From contig CAVZIJ010000007.1 of assembly GCA_963775335.1 (NCBI GenBank), forward strand, positions 62,001 through 126,000: a stretch of DNA of 64,000 bases. Direction: 5' to 3'. Origin of the DNA: CAVQCX01 sp963775335. Lineage in GTDB: Bacteria > Pseudomonadota > Gammaproteobacteria > Chromatiales > Chromatiaceae. A program made the position numbers and the translations under genes. Positions 8,270-17,265 of this stretch are shown one piece after another; positions within the stretch are counted from its first letter, which is position 1, and every line of letters starts with the position of its first letter. Below the pieces are notes generated by a model. That model had not been told where the DNA came from. It saw nothing but the letters and a program-made list of their open reading frames with translations, and searched no databases.

Positions 8270-11260
8270 ATGGAAAGGTCACAAAGCTCCTTGATCGGCA
8301 TTCTCATCCGGGCCCGGGCGTTCATGCGGGCCACCGCCACGGTCGTGGCGCTCTCCTTCACCATGCTGGTGCTTGCCCCGAGTGCGGCCGCCGCCCGCCA
8401 GGCGCTCGCTGCGCCGGTCGCCGACGTGCCTCAGCTGGACAATGCGCAGGCCCAGCTCGCGCGGACCGTCCTGCGCATCAGGCGCCTGCTCGACAGCGCC
8501 CGGCCGGGCCAAGCCAAGAGCCAACAGGGCGAGCTGGCGAGCCTCGCCGCACAGCTGCGAAACCTCGACAAGACCCTCAGCGACAAGCTTACCGAGACCG
8601 GCGAGCGGCTGAAGAAGAAAGGCCTGCCGGAGAAGATCCTGGCCCGCCAGACCGCGCTGGTCCAGATCTACCGGCAACGGCTCGACACCCTCGAGGCCCA
8701 GCTGGATGCCATCCGGGCCGCCGGCAGCGAGGACGAGCTGACCCGTCGCATCGCCCAGGCCCGAGCCGGGCTCGATGCCCTCAAGCTCCAACGCGCCCGT
8801 CAGCCCTTCGACCCCAAGCATCTGCCCAACATCAGTCACGGACCCGAAGGGGTGCCGCCGCCGCGGAGCCAGGCTTGGCAGTTTGAGACCGCAGGGCTCG
8901 GCGACAACCCGCGCATACAGCTGGCCGCCCTGGGAGATTTCCGCTTCGACCAGCTGCCCGGAGCGAGCGACCCGGCGTATCTGGCCGAGACCCCCGAGGT
9001 GGTGCTCAACGACGCCATACGCGCCAAGGCCGCGGAACTGGACTACGATGCCTTGAAGATATACCGCTGGGTGCGCAACAACGTCGAGTGGATCCCCAGC
9101 TGGGGCGCCCTACAGCAGGCGGACATTACCCTATCGAGTCGGCGCGGCAACGCCATGGACATCGCCAGCCTCACCATCGCACTACTGCGCGCCTCGGGCA
9201 TCCCGGCCCGCTATGTGCACGGGACCGTGGAGGTGCCGGAGGCGCAGTTTCGCAATTGGGCCGGAGGCTTCAAGGACATCACCGCCGCCGCCAACTTCGC
9301 CGCTTCGGGGGGCATACCGACGGGGACCGAGCTCGACGGCGGGCAGATCACCGGCGTGCGGATGGAGCACGTCTGGGTCGAGGCCGCCATCGATTTCCAC
9401 CCCTCCCAAGGGGCGGTCAACCGCTCGGCCGACAGCTGGATCGCGCTCGATCCCAGCTACAAGCAATACGACTACCTCCAAGGCCTGGACGTGGTCTCGA
9501 TCGCCGGGATCGACCCCCAGAAGCTCGCCGATCAGTTCGCCGCCAGCGGCACCGTCAACGAGACCGAAGGCTGGGTCAGCGGCCTGGACCCGACAATCCT
9601 GGAGAACGCCCAAACCCAGGCCCAGCAGGCCCTGGAGACCTACATCAGCGACAACCTGCCCAATCCCACCGTGGGTGATGTGATCGGTGGCCGCAAGACC
9701 ATCATCCAGGACGCCCCGGTACTGCCGGCCGGACTGCCCTACCGGCCCCTGGTGGTCGGCGCCCGCTATGCCAGCCTCCCCAATGCCCTGCGCCACCGCC
9801 TGGAGATCGGCTTCGGTACCGGCAGCAGCGCCATGCCCGATGAGCCGGTGGTGCTCGATTGGAGCCGGGTCAACAACCACAAGCTCACCCTGTCTTTCAG
9901 GGCCGCCACGAGTGCGGACGAGCAGGCGCTGCAGTCTTTGCTGCCCGATGGCCAGATCACCGATGCGAGCCAACTGCCCCAGAGCATTCCCGCCTACCTG
10001 GTCCAGGTGGTACCCGAGCTTCGACTCGACGGCAAGCTCGTCAAGAGTGGCGCGCCCATGGCGCTGGGCGAGGATCTCAATCTCAACTACACGCTGATCG
10101 ATCCGACCCGCGGGAGCGTTCGATTCAACTCCCCGGTGGTGGCGGGGTCGTATCTGAGCATCGGTACCGCCGGAGGGGCGATCTCTCCGGCGGTGCTCGA
10201 TGCACTCAAGGCGCGCGTAAAGGCTACAAAGAGCACGTTGGAGAGTCAGAATCCGGATCTGATCGGGGCGCTTACACGGGAGGATATGCTTGGTGATCTC
10301 TTCTACGCGGGCAGCCTTGGATATTTCGCCGAATATGCCGGACTCGCTTACCTGGCTGGGCTCGGCCAGGGACTGCACCACGAGCTGGCGCCCTCGATCG
10401 GCACGTATGGTTATGTGCCAAGCGTCGATTACTTCTTCGGGTTTCCATTGGAAATCAGCCCGGGAGGGATCGAGATGGACATGGACCAAGTCGCTCGCTT
10501 TAACGGAGGCGACGGTTACACGCCAGACGTGAGGAAGGCGTTCAACATCGAGACTGGTGTTCTTGCATCCGCGTTGGAGCATACGATTCCCGAGCAGATG
10601 TTCGTGACGGCCGATAATCCCGGTGAGGCCATCTCGGCGGTCAAAGCCGTGGGCAAAGCCACAACGCTGGGACAGCGGATTTATGAGATTACCGCGGACA
10701 ATCAAGCCGAAACTCTGCCCAACATTCGCCACGACAGCGGAACCATGGCAGAAATCCGATCGGCGCTCAACGTAGGTATGGACGTGATAACGCATGCCGA
10801 CTCTGTCTCTGTTCCCGGTTGGAGCGGGTCTGGTTATATTATTCTCGATCCTCTTACCGGAGATGGTGCTTACAAGATCTCCAATGGAGAGAACGGAGGG
10901 TTTTATTTTGCCGGAGTATTATTGGGGGCCGCGTTCTTGCTATTAACGATGGCTTTCACTGCCGCATGGTTCATTGACCCAATCGTTAATGTGGTCGTTG
11001 TAGCCGGCATGCTATCGATAGTCACTTTTGTATCGATAATGGTGACGCTCGAACAAGTGCTAGATCCGAATCAAAAACTCGCTAACCAGTGTTTTGCGGC
11101 AGGATTTTTTACGAGTGCAGGATGGCTTTTAAATAGGGTATCTGGGTACATCCCAGACAATCTTGTAAAAGTGCTTGAACAAGCGTTTGGGGTTCCTATT
11201 TTTAGTTATTGGATAGTTGTAGGATTCAAAGAATGTGTCGCAAATGAAACAAAAAAATGA
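8270..11260 (+). CDS. Secreted transglutaminase-fold protein with variable membrane-like C-terminus (polymorphic-toxin-like)
   Basis: 996 residues from ATG 8270 (the frame opens at 8165, but an earlier start would lie inside the upstream gene). A signal peptide or anchor lies near residues 18-45, followed by a coiled-coil-rich stretch (~50-180). The transglutaminase-like core (~250-400) keeps His367 (in MEHVWVEA) and Asp394 (WIALDPSYK), but the nucleophile position in 'RRGNAMDIASL' is Ala295, not Cys. A conserved-looking segment ends in 'GYIILDP.TG.GAY.IS.GENGG' (to ~877). The last ~119 residues contain three hydrophobic stretches and are encoded by clearly AT-richer DNA. The gene overlaps the start of a small membrane-protein gene. 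The architecture (constant secreted body, divergent tail, small downstream gene) resembles toxin/immunity loci; that role is inferred. Confidence 0.8.
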   Translation: MERSQSSLIGILIRARAFMRATATVVALSFTMLVLAPSAAAARQALAAPVADVPQLDNAQAQLARTVLRIRRLLDSARPGQAKSQQGELASLAAQLRNLDKTLSDKLTETGERLKKKGLPEKILARQTALVQIYRQRLDTLEAQLDAIRAAGSEDELTRRIAQARAGLDALKLQRARQPFDPKHLPNISHGPEGVPPPRSQAWQFETAGLGDNPRIQLAALGDFRFDQLPGASDPAYLAETPEVVLNDAIRAKAAELDYDALKIYRWVRNNVEWIPSWGALQQADITLSSRRGNAMDIASLTIALLRASGIPARYVHGTVEVPEAQFRNWAGGFKDITAAANFAASGGIPTGTELDGGQITGVRMEHVWVEAAIDFHPSQGAVNRSADSWIALDPSYKQYDYLQGLDVVSIAGIDPQKLADQFAASGTVNETEGWVSGLDPTILENAQTQAQQALETYISDNLPNPTVGDVIGGRKTIIQDAPVLPAGLPYRPLVVGARYASLPNALRHRLEIGFGTGSSAMPDEPVVLDWSRVNNHKLTLSFRAATSADEQALQSLLPDGQITDASQLPQSIPAYLVQVVPELRLDGKLVKSGAPMALGEDLNLNYTLIDPTRGSVRFNSPVVAGSYLSIGTAGGAISPAVLDALKARVKATKSTLESQNPDLIGALTREDMLGDLFYAGSLGYFAEYAGLAYLAGLGQGLHHELAPSIGTYGYVPSVDYFFGFPLEISPGGIEMDMDQVARFNGGDGYTPDVRKAFNIETGVLASALEHTIPEQMFVTADNPGEAISAVKAVGKATTLGQRIYEITADNQAETLPNIRHDSGTMAEIRSALNVGMDVITHADSVSVPGWSGSGYIILDPLTGDGAYKISNGENGGFYFAGVLLGAAFLLLTMAFTAAWFIDPIVNVVVVAGMLSIVTFVSIMVTLEQVLDPNQKLANQCFAAGFFTSAGWLLNRVSGYIPDNLVKVLEQAFGVPIFSYWIVVGFKECVANETKK

Positions 11261-11651
11261 AAATATATTCCGGAAAAAAGCCGCCAACATGAACATTAAT
11301 ATAGATAAGATAGTATATTTTTGTGCGATCATAATTTCGATCGCAGTGGTAGCCCTTGTTCCAGATGAGCTGGTCTCAAGACACGAGAAGCTGCTCTTCG
11401 TTGTTCTCGCATATCTCGCATACTCAATGGTTCAAGGAATTCTTAAGGTCAGAATGGGGGAAAGTCCGATAAGTCAATTCTTATGGTTTGCGTTTAAGAT
11501 AATTTTAGCTATCGGAATATTACTAATCAACACCCTGTTTAGAAATTCATTTGCAGCGTTTTTTCTATCCTATTTGTTGCTGCTTGTAATCGCTTTCGGT
11601 TGGTGGTTATGGGGGCGCATTGTAGCTCTTCTGCCGCCAGAGCGTAGTTAG
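11244..11651 (+). CDS. Small multi-TM membrane protein, immunity-like, paralogous to the gene at 16538
   Basis: 135 residues from ATG 11244 (alternatives: GTG 11235, ATG 11289), overlapping the end of the transglutaminase-fold gene. Four hydrophobic segments are visible (around IVYFCAIIISIAVVAL, LLFVVLAYLAYSMV, IILAIGILLINTLF and AAFFLSYLLLLVIAFGWWLW). A homologue lies at 16538, sharing the 'FFLSY.LLLVIA..WWL' block and the same position directly behind a transglutaminase-protein tail. Codon use is AT-rich, like the preceding tail. Small four-TM proteins encoded immediately after a toxin tail are a common form of immunity protein; that is the favoured but unproven reading. Confidence 0.7.
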   Translation: MKQKNENIFRKKAANMNINIDKIVYFCAIIISIAVVALVPDELVSRHEKLLFVVLAYLAYSMVQGILKVRMGESPISQFLWFAFKIILAIGILLINTLFRNSFAAFFLSYLLLLVIAFGWWLWGRIVALLPPERS

Positions 11652-11752
11652 TGTCTGAGCGGCATCCATTTTGAGCTGAGTTTTCATGGACTTGCCGCTA
11701 CACGTAGAATCGAGTTTTTGAAATGGACCATCAAAGGTCTCACGGGGGATGT
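11652..11752. other. Short AT-rich spacer ending in IS66-type target duplication
   Basis: No gene is seen. The last 8 bases (11745-11752, GGGGATGT) are repeated exactly at 13528-13535 on the far side of the insertion sequence, marking the pre-insertion site. Confidence 0.6.
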
Positions 11753-13527
11753 GTAACTTCTCAATAACCAACGGCAACTATATCAATCAGCTATCGACAT
11801 GAGTTAATGTTCTGAGAGAGGACTCCGAGCGCTTTGAGGGTGGCATGAAATGCCGAGCGATCATCAACTGCCAAATATCCCGGATGCTCAGCGTAGCGAG
11901 TTGGTGGAGCAGTTGTTGGCGCAGATCGAGCGTCTTGTGCAGGAGAACCTCAGGCAGGCCGAGTTGGTGCAGCAGTTGCGTGATGAAGTGGCCGTGCTCA
12001 AGGGGCAGAAGGCGAAGCCGAAGTTCAAGGCGAGCGGAATGGAGAAAGGGACCGATCCAGAATCCGGTGAGGAAGCGCATGGTGACGACAAGAGCCAGGG
12101 CGATCGGCAAGGTGAGCCGAAAGAGCGCAAGCGCCCCGGCTCGGCCAAGCGCCGCAAGACCCAGCAATTGGAGATTCATGAGACGGTGGAGCTCAGACCC
12201 TCGATCGAGCCCCCGGGCGGGTCGCGCTTCAAGGGATATCGAGATTTTGTCGTCCAGGACCTGAGGATTGAGGCTCACAATACCCGCTATCGCCTGGAGG
12301 TCTGGCAGACGCCGGACGGGAAGTGGCTGAGCGGAGAGCTTCCGGCGTGCCTCAATGGCAAACACTTCGGCGCGTCGCTACGCCGCTACGTGCTCTATCA
12401 ACACCACCACTGCCAGGTCACCCAGCCGCTGCTGCGTGAGCAGCTCAATGAGTTTGGCATCGACATTTCCGCGGGGCAGATCGATGCCCTGCTGAGCGAG
12501 CGTAACGAGGTGTTTTTCGCCGAGAAGGACCAGTTGCTGGTAACCGGTCTGCAAGTCAGCCCCTTCATCAGCGTGGACGACTCCGGCGCACGCCATCGGG
12601 GCAAGAACGGCTACGTCACGCAGATCGGCAACGACTGGTTTGCGTGGTTTTCGAGCACCTACAGCAAGAGCCGCATCAACTTTCTGCAGCTGCTGCACGC
12701 CGGGGACATCACCTACCATCTCAATGAGCACGCCTTGGAGTACCTCACTGAGGAAGGATTGCCCCAACAACCGCGGCGTCGATTGCTCAGCGATACGAGC
12801 GGGCCGATCACCGGGGCCGAGAGCTGGAGCCAGCACCTCGACGCGTTGGGAATCGACAGCGAGCGCCATCGGCGCATCGCCACCGAAGGGGCCTTGCTGG
12901 GTGGGCTGATCGAAAAGGGCTTCTCGCTCGAGCTGGTGATCCTCAGCGATGGGGCCGGTCAGTTTGCCATCCTGCTGCACGCCTTGTGCTGGGTGCACGC
13001 CGAGCGCCTCGTGCACAAGCTGATCCCACTCAACGACACCCATCGCCTGGACCAGGAGCGGGTCCGAGACCAGATCTGGACGCTGTATGCCGATCTCAAG
13101 GCCTATCGGCGCCATCCCGATCCGGCGTTGGTGCCCGACCTGGAGGCACGCTTCGACGCCCTCTTCACGCAGCGCACGTCCTTTGAGACGCTCAACCAGA
13201 CGCTCAAGCGGTTGCATGGGCACAGGGCCAAGCTGCTGCTGGTGCTGAGCCGCCCGGACATCCCGCTGCATACCAACAACAGCGAGGGCGATATTCGGGT
13301 GTACGTCAAATGGCGCAAGATCAGCGGTGGAACGCGCAGTGATCTGGGAAAGCGCTGTCGAGACAGCCTGGCCAGCCTCAACAAAACCTGCCGCAAGCTC
13401 GGCGTGTCGTTTTGGGACTATCTTGCCGATCGGATCGAACGATGCGGCTCAATTCCTCCATTAGCCGATATCATTCGCGACCGGGCAGCCGCTGTGTCTG
13501 CTAGGCCGTGACTTATTGAGAAGTTAC
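11753..13527 (+). mobile_element. IS66-type insertion sequence, transposase-only, intact ends and target duplication
   Basis: A 1775-bp element bounded by inverted repeats GTAACTTCTCAATAA (11753-11767) and its complement (13513-13527). It is flanked by a perfect 8-bp direct repeat GGGGATGT at 11745-11752 and 13528-13535. Eight-base duplications and GTAA-type tips are characteristic of the IS66 family. It carries one gene, the TnpC-like transposase, without the tnpA/tnpB accessory genes of canonical IS66. The undamaged ends and gene point to a recent insertion. Confidence 0.9.
11850..13511 (+). CDS. IS66-family transposase (TnpC-like)
   Basis: 553 residues. An N-terminal leucine-zipper-like coiled coil (residues ~12-55) precedes a basic, low-complexity linker. 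The helix-turn-helix/zinc region typical of TnpC follows, then a DDE catalytic core ('SVDDSGARHRGKNG' region near 235, and 'TNNSEGDIR' near 475 holding the catalytic Glu) and the C-terminal 'KWRKISGG' block. The gene fills most of the element at 11753-13527. Starting at 11850 keeps the whole coiled coil. The frame is intact, so the enzyme is probably functional. Confidence 0.88.
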   Translation: MPSDHQLPNIPDAQRSELVEQLLAQIERLVQENLRQAELVQQLRDEVAVLKGQKAKPKFKASGMEKGTDPESGEEAHGDDKSQGDRQGEPKERKRPGSAKRRKTQQLEIHETVELRPSIEPPGGSRFKGYRDFVVQDLRIEAHNTRYRLEVWQTPDGKWLSGELPACLNGKHFGASLRRYVLYQHHHCQVTQPLLREQLNEFGIDISAGQIDALLSERNEVFFAEKDQLLVTGLQVSPFISVDDSGARHRGKNGYVTQIGNDWFAWFSSTYSKSRINFLQLLHAGDITYHLNEHALEYLTEEGLPQQPRRRLLSDTSGPITGAESWSQHLDALGIDSERHRRIATEGALLGGLIEKGFSLELVILSDGAGQFAILLHALCWVHAERLVHKLIPLNDTHRLDQERVRDQIWTLYADLKAYRRHPDPALVPDLEARFDALFTQRTSFETLNQTLKRLHGHRAKLLLVLSRPDIPLHTNNSEGDIRVYVKWRKISGGTRSDLGKRCRDSLASLNKTCRKLGVSFWDYLADRIERCGSIPPLADIIRDRAAAVSARP

Positions 13528-13625
13528 GGGGATGTATCTTAACGTATTGATTATGCTGGTATTTTATTGTATCGTAGCGTTTGTTCCCGAGAGCCGATTC
13601 CCGAATAATTGCAGGAACTCGCTCT

Positions 13626-15089
13626 ATGCGCCACACACAATGCCCACAGCTGGTGCTGGGCCAGACCCCCTTCGAAGACATCGAGATCGAGTGGGACTCG
13701 CGCGACGATATTCCAAAGATTCTCGCGGGGCTCAAGCATGTGCAGCAAGATGAGGAGCGTCGCGAAGCCATCCTGTGGCTGATCGCCCGCGACTTCGCCC
13801 AGACCGCAGCACTGGATAACGGGGCACCGGGCATGGACCTGTGGCAGGTGTTCGTGCTCGGGGCGTTTCGTCTGGGTCTGCACTGCGACTATGATCGCCT
13901 GAGCGAGTTGGCCAATCATCACGATACACTGCGCCAGATGCTGGGCCACGGGCCTTTCGATAGCGACCAGCGCTACCGGGTGCGCACCCTCGGGGAGAAC
14001 CTCTCGCGGCTCCAGCCCGATACGCTGCAAATGATCAACTGGGTGATCGTCGGTGCCGCCCACGAGCAGCTGGGTGTCGGCGAAGAGACGCTCTTGCATG
14101 GACGTTGCGACTCGGCGGTGGTCAAGACCGACGTGCACTATCCGACCGATGCCAACCTGCTGGTCGATGCGATCCGCAAGATCCTGTACATCGGCGGGCG
14201 CGCCGCCGCTGAGCATCCGGCGCTCACGGGCTGGCGCGAGCACCACGCCAACTTCCTCAAGTTCAGACGCCTCTACCATCATGCGATCAAGCTCAAGCGA
14301 TCGAGCTCGAGCGATGGGGCCAAGAAGCAGGCCAAGGAGCAAGCGATTAGCGAGGCCTATCTGAGCCTGCTCACCTTGGCCGAGCAGCATATCGGCCTGG
14401 CTGAGGCCTCGCTGGAGGCCATCGGGGCGTACGATCTGATCGCGGCGCACCAGATCGAGTTCTTCGTCGAGCATGCCAAGCGCCAGGTCGAGCAGATCCG
14501 TGCGCGCGTGATCCGCGGTGAGACCGTCCCCCACCACGAGAAGGTCTTCTCATTGTTCGAGCCGCACACCGAATGGATCGTCAAGGGCAAAGCCGGTGTG
14601 CCGGTGGAGCTGGGTGTGCGCACCGCCATTGTGGAAGATCAGTTCGGGTGTATCCTCAACTATCAGGTCATGCATGGGCTGACCGATGAGAAGATCACCG
14701 TCGAGCTCACCGAGCAGACCCGGGTCCTGTTTGCGAACCTGCGCACCCTCAGCTTCGACAAAGGTTTCTACAGCCCCGACAACCGCGACCGGCTCGATAA
14801 GCTGCTCGATCACGTCACCCTGCCGAAAAAGGGGCGGCTGAGTCAGGCCGACCAGGAGCGCGAGTCCAGTGAAGCGTTCGTCAACGCCCGCCAACAGCAT
14901 CCGGCGGTCGAGTCGGCGATTCACGCCTTGCAAGTGCACGGCCTGGATCGCTGCCGCGACCGTGGCATTGAAGGATTCGACCGCTACATCGCCTGGGGTG
15001 TGGTCGGGTTCAACCTGCACAAGCTCGGTGCCATGGTCTTGGAGCGCGAGCGGCGCAAGCAGCAGCGAGCGCGTTCGCTCGCCGCCTGA
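13626..15089 (+). CDS. ISNCY-type transposase
   Basis: About 487 residues from ATG 13626 (the frame opens at 13581). It begins MRHTQCPQLVLGQTPFEDIEI and contains 'SRDDIPKILAGLKHV', 'LHGRCDSAVVKTDVHYPTDANLLVDAIRK' and a C-terminal 'GFDRYIAWGVVGFNLHKLG', the layout of ISNCY-group DDE transposases in which 'DSAVVKTDVHYPTD' carries catalytic acidic residues. The frame is uninterrupted. I could not define terminal inverted repeats or a target duplication, so element borders are not given. It lies directly after the IS66-type element, making two insertions side by side within the cassette region. Confidence 0.8.
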   Translation: MRHTQCPQLVLGQTPFEDIEIEWDSRDDIPKILAGLKHVQQDEERREAILWLIARDFAQTAALDNGAPGMDLWQVFVLGAFRLGLHCDYDRLSELANHHDTLRQMLGHGPFDSDQRYRVRTLGENLSRLQPDTLQMINWVIVGAAHEQLGVGEETLLHGRCDSAVVKTDVHYPTDANLLVDAIRKILYIGGRAAAEHPALTGWREHHANFLKFRRLYHHAIKLKRSSSSDGAKKQAKEQAISEAYLSLLTLAEQHIGLAEASLEAIGAYDLIAAHQIEFFVEHAKRQVEQIRARVIRGETVPHHEKVFSLFEPHTEWIVKGKAGVPVELGVRTAIVEDQFGCILNYQVMHGLTDEKITVELTEQTRVLFANLRTLSFDKGFYSPDNRDRLDKLLDHVTLPKKGRLSQADQERESSEAFVNARQQHPAVESAIHALQVHGLDRCRDRGIEGFDRYIAWGVVGFNLHKLGAMVLERERRKQQRARSLAA

Positions 15090-15303
15090 GCCCCAGAACG
15101 CGCCTGTCAGATCGATGGCCAAGGGCCAGGGGAGCGTTTGGCGGGCGTTACGGAAGACTGGATATATATACAGTGACTGCGCCGCCGCATCCCTCCTCAA
15201 TACCCCTTCTTCTGCTCTGTCGCGCGGAGATGCAGCTCTATACCCATTGCGCTCCGATGGGATTGCTTCAGGATTACGGGGTTTCCGCGCGGACACTAGT
15301 TAG

Positions 15304-15531
15304 ATGAAAGACGTATTTCAGAATATCATTCACCCGGCCTGCCAAAATTGTTCTGCGCCACTGCCGTTCAAGGTTAATTGGGAGCCAATTATATGCGAGT
15401 CCTGCAAGAACTAAATAATAGACGACGAGAATCACAATATGAAATATTTCATTCTTGCAATTTGTTTTCCGCCTTTTGGGAGTATATTCGTAAGCGTAAG
15501 CTATCTGGTGTGGTATTTGTTGTATTCTTAA
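15304..15531 (+). pseudogene. Zinc-ribbon/TM small protein split by an in-frame stop
   Basis: From ATG 15304 a 36-residue peptide with two CxxC pairs (ACQNCSAPLPF ... IICESCKN) ends at TAA 15412-15414. The same reading frame then continues without break through IIDDENHN to ATG 15439 and a 30-residue hydrophobic peptide ending at 15531. Reading through the stop would give a ~75-residue protein with an N-terminal zinc ribbon and a TM segment, so this looks like one gene cut by a nonsense change, although two tiny genes cannot be excluded. The DNA is AT-rich like the other cassette genes nearby. It may be an orphan immunity gene that has decayed (inference). Confidence 0.5.
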
Positions 15532-15885
15532 TGCTTATGCTTATAAAAGCAAAGTTCAAGGTATATGAGAACTAAGCCACAGCAAGTCTGTCAGATTGAT
15601 ACCAGAGTTGCCGTAGACAATCAGTGACAAAGTTCGTTCCGTAGATAGCGGGTGATTGAGATTCATTACCAGCAATTTACCGTCGCCGAAGCGCTATTGT
15701 CTGAGAGAGGGACGATCGGCAGGGAGAACGTTTGCGGAATCCAGAAAATCGCCGAAAGCCCATGTCCAGGTTTCTGAGACACGCCCTCGCGATCCTGCTG
15801 CTCCCGGCAAAGGTGGTTATCGCCGTGCCATACGGTCTGTTGACGGGGTTGGTCGGCGTTGATTGTCCCCCCGTGGGAGGGTTCA
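15532..15885. other. Intergenic region before the IS200-type element
   Basis: About 350 bp with no convincing gene. Short open frames cross it, but their translations show no domain and run into the left end of the IS200-type element. Confidence 0.4.
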
Positions 15886-16478
15886 AACCCCCAGCTTCAG
15901 CTGGCAGCTTACAGCCTCCCTGTGTAGGGTAGGAAGGATGAGCGAATATCGGCGCGGCACGCATTCGATCTTTCGGCTGCACGTGCACTTGGTGTGGTGC
16001 ACGAAGTACCGTAAGGAAGTGCTGAAGGGAGACGTAGGTCATCGGCTGAAGGAATTAGCCCGGCAGATGTGCTCAGATTTGGGGGTGGAGGTTCTCTCTG
16101 GGGTTGTGGCAAAGGCCCATGTGCACATGCTGGTGTCGATCCCGCCGCAGGTCTCAGTCAGTAAGCTGGTGCAGAAGATCAAACGGAAGAGCTCATACAA
16201 GCGGCAGCGAGAGGTTGCAGTGCTACACAAGCAGTACTGGGGTCAGAGGATGTGGGCGCCAAGCTACTTTACCTGTAGCACGGGCAACGTGACCGATCAG
16301 ATGATCGAAGCCTACATCGAGGGTCATACGGAGACAGAGGACCGGTTTCAAGTTGTAGAGGCGGACGACTTCGAGTCGGGCTGACCCGCCTTCAGTCGGG
16401 TGGCTTGAAGCCGGCTTTAGCCGGAATAGACACTTCCAGTGCCCCAACTCAAGCCACCGGCTTCAGCCGGTGGTCAGG
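15886..16478 (+). mobile_element. IS200/IS605-family element (tnpA only)
   Basis: A single-gene element of about 0.6 kb. Subterminal hairpins replace inverted repeats: a short CCAGC-TTCA-GCTGG hairpin at the left end near 15892-15905 and a strong CCACCGGC-TTCA-GCCGGTGG hairpin at the right end (16454-16473), both with a TTCA loop. This is the single-strand-transposition end structure of IS200/IS605 elements. Borders are approximate, since such elements make no target duplication. It lies immediately in front of the orphan transglutaminase-protein tail at 16482. Confidence 0.75.
15938..16384 (+). CDS. tnpA: IS200/IS605 TnpA, HUH Y1 transposase
   Basis: 148 residues, normal for IS200 TnpA, starting at ATG 15938 (MSEYRRGTHSIFRLHVHLVW) behind an AGGAAGG ribosome binding site. 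The HUH metal-binding motif is visible as 'AHVHMLVS', and the catalytic tyrosine lies in the C-terminal helix 'IEAYIEGHTE'. The frame is intact. The longer upstream reading from 15863 is merely the element's left end translated. Confidence 0.88.
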   Translation: MSEYRRGTHSIFRLHVHLVWCTKYRKEVLKGDVGHRLKELARQMCSDLGVEVLSGVVAKAHVHMLVSIPPQVSVSKLVQKIKRKSSYKRQREVAVLHKQYWGQRMWAPSYFTCSTGNVTDQMIEAYIEGHTETEDRFQVVEADDFESG

Positions 16479-16481
16479 TTG

Positions 16482-16538
16482 ACTGGTTACTGGATTACTG
16501 TTGGTTTCAAGGAATGTGTCGCCCAAGGGAAAGAATAG
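16482..16538 (+). pseudogene. Orphan C-terminal tail of a transglutaminase-fold/toxin-like gene
   Basis: In the frame ending at TAG 16536-16538 the codons read TGYWITVGFKECVAQGKE. This matches the last residues of the gene at 8270-11260 (SYWIVVGFKECVANETKK), with similar but not identical DNA. The rest of the copy is missing, because the IS200-type element ends just before it. It is followed at once by the paralogue of the small membrane gene that follows the full-length tail, so a tail-plus-small-gene unit exists twice here. Confidence 0.65.
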
Positions 16539-16999
16539 TGAGTCTAGGTAAGTCATTCTTCTCGATAGCGCCAGGGGTTCTGTTAGAGCGATTGACTTAC
16601 TTCGTGGCTCTCATAATAGCCCTTGGTGTGGTTGTATTTGTTCCAGACACATCGATGTCTGGGTTCGAAAAGCTGTCCTTTGTCATGCTGATGTTTCTTT
16701 TATACTCAGCAATACATGAGTTACTAGAGATAAAGAAAGGAGAAGCTATTAAAGTAGAGCTCATGGATTTTTCTGCGAGAACAATATTATCCGGCGCTTT
16801 ATTGCTGATATATAAATTGTCTAACAGCTCATTTACAGCGTTTTTCCTATCATATTTCTTGCTACTTGTTATCGCACTTTGCTGGTGGCTTTGCAATCGA
16901 CTTATGACTCGCCTGAAAAAAATCGGAGCGGTAAAGTGTAAACGGGATAGATTGATTCGGGGAGTAGCGCACCGGAAAGAGGGCGGAGGCGCACAGTAA
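16538..16999 (+). CDS. Small multi-TM membrane protein, paralogue of the gene at 11244
   Basis: 153 residues from GTG 16538, whose first base is the last base of the orphan tail's TAG stop, so the two are translationally coupled. Four hydrophobic segments (LTYFVALIIALGVVVFV, LSFVMLMFLLYSAI, ILSGALLLIYKL, FTAFFLSYFLLLVIALCWWL) align with those of the 11244 gene, with a longer basic C-terminus. The AT-rich composition contrasts with the flanking chromosome. Position and sequence suggest a second immunity-type gene kept after its toxin partner was reduced to a short tail (inference). Confidence 0.68.
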   Translation: MSLGKSFFSIAPGVLLERLTYFVALIIALGVVVFVPDTSMSGFEKLSFVMLMFLLYSAIHELLEIKKGEAIKVELMDFSARTILSGALLLIYKLSNSSFTAFFLSYFLLLVIALCWWLCNRLMTRLKKIGAVKCKRDRLIRGVAHRKEGGGAQ

Positions 17000-17265
17000 G
17001 GACCAAGGGGGGTCGGCTCGATAGATCTCCTCAACAGACTCATGGTCGAGGGATTCGGCTTTAGGTTTCAATCGTCTCTGATGCCAGTAGTCAATCCCAG
17101 CGGTACATCGAGGTCAACCCAGCGCGGTCTTGGATGGTTGACCCTTTCCATAAAGGCTAACGGGGCGGTCTAAAAACGGCCGTTACATATGCTCGATGCT
17201 CTTGCGGTACCGGCCCATACGTTCCATTCCACAAAGCTGCGGATTTATTCAACGCTGGGGTTACT

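Noticed and set aside
11787..12365. Minus-strand frame of 192 codons inside the IS66-type transposase
   Set aside because: Shadow of the coiled-coil and linker coding region; no recognisable protein.
13551..15300. Exact borders and inverted repeats for the ISNCY-type element
   Set aside because: Candidate AT-rich ends (near 13555 and 15165) match only weakly and no flanking duplication was found.
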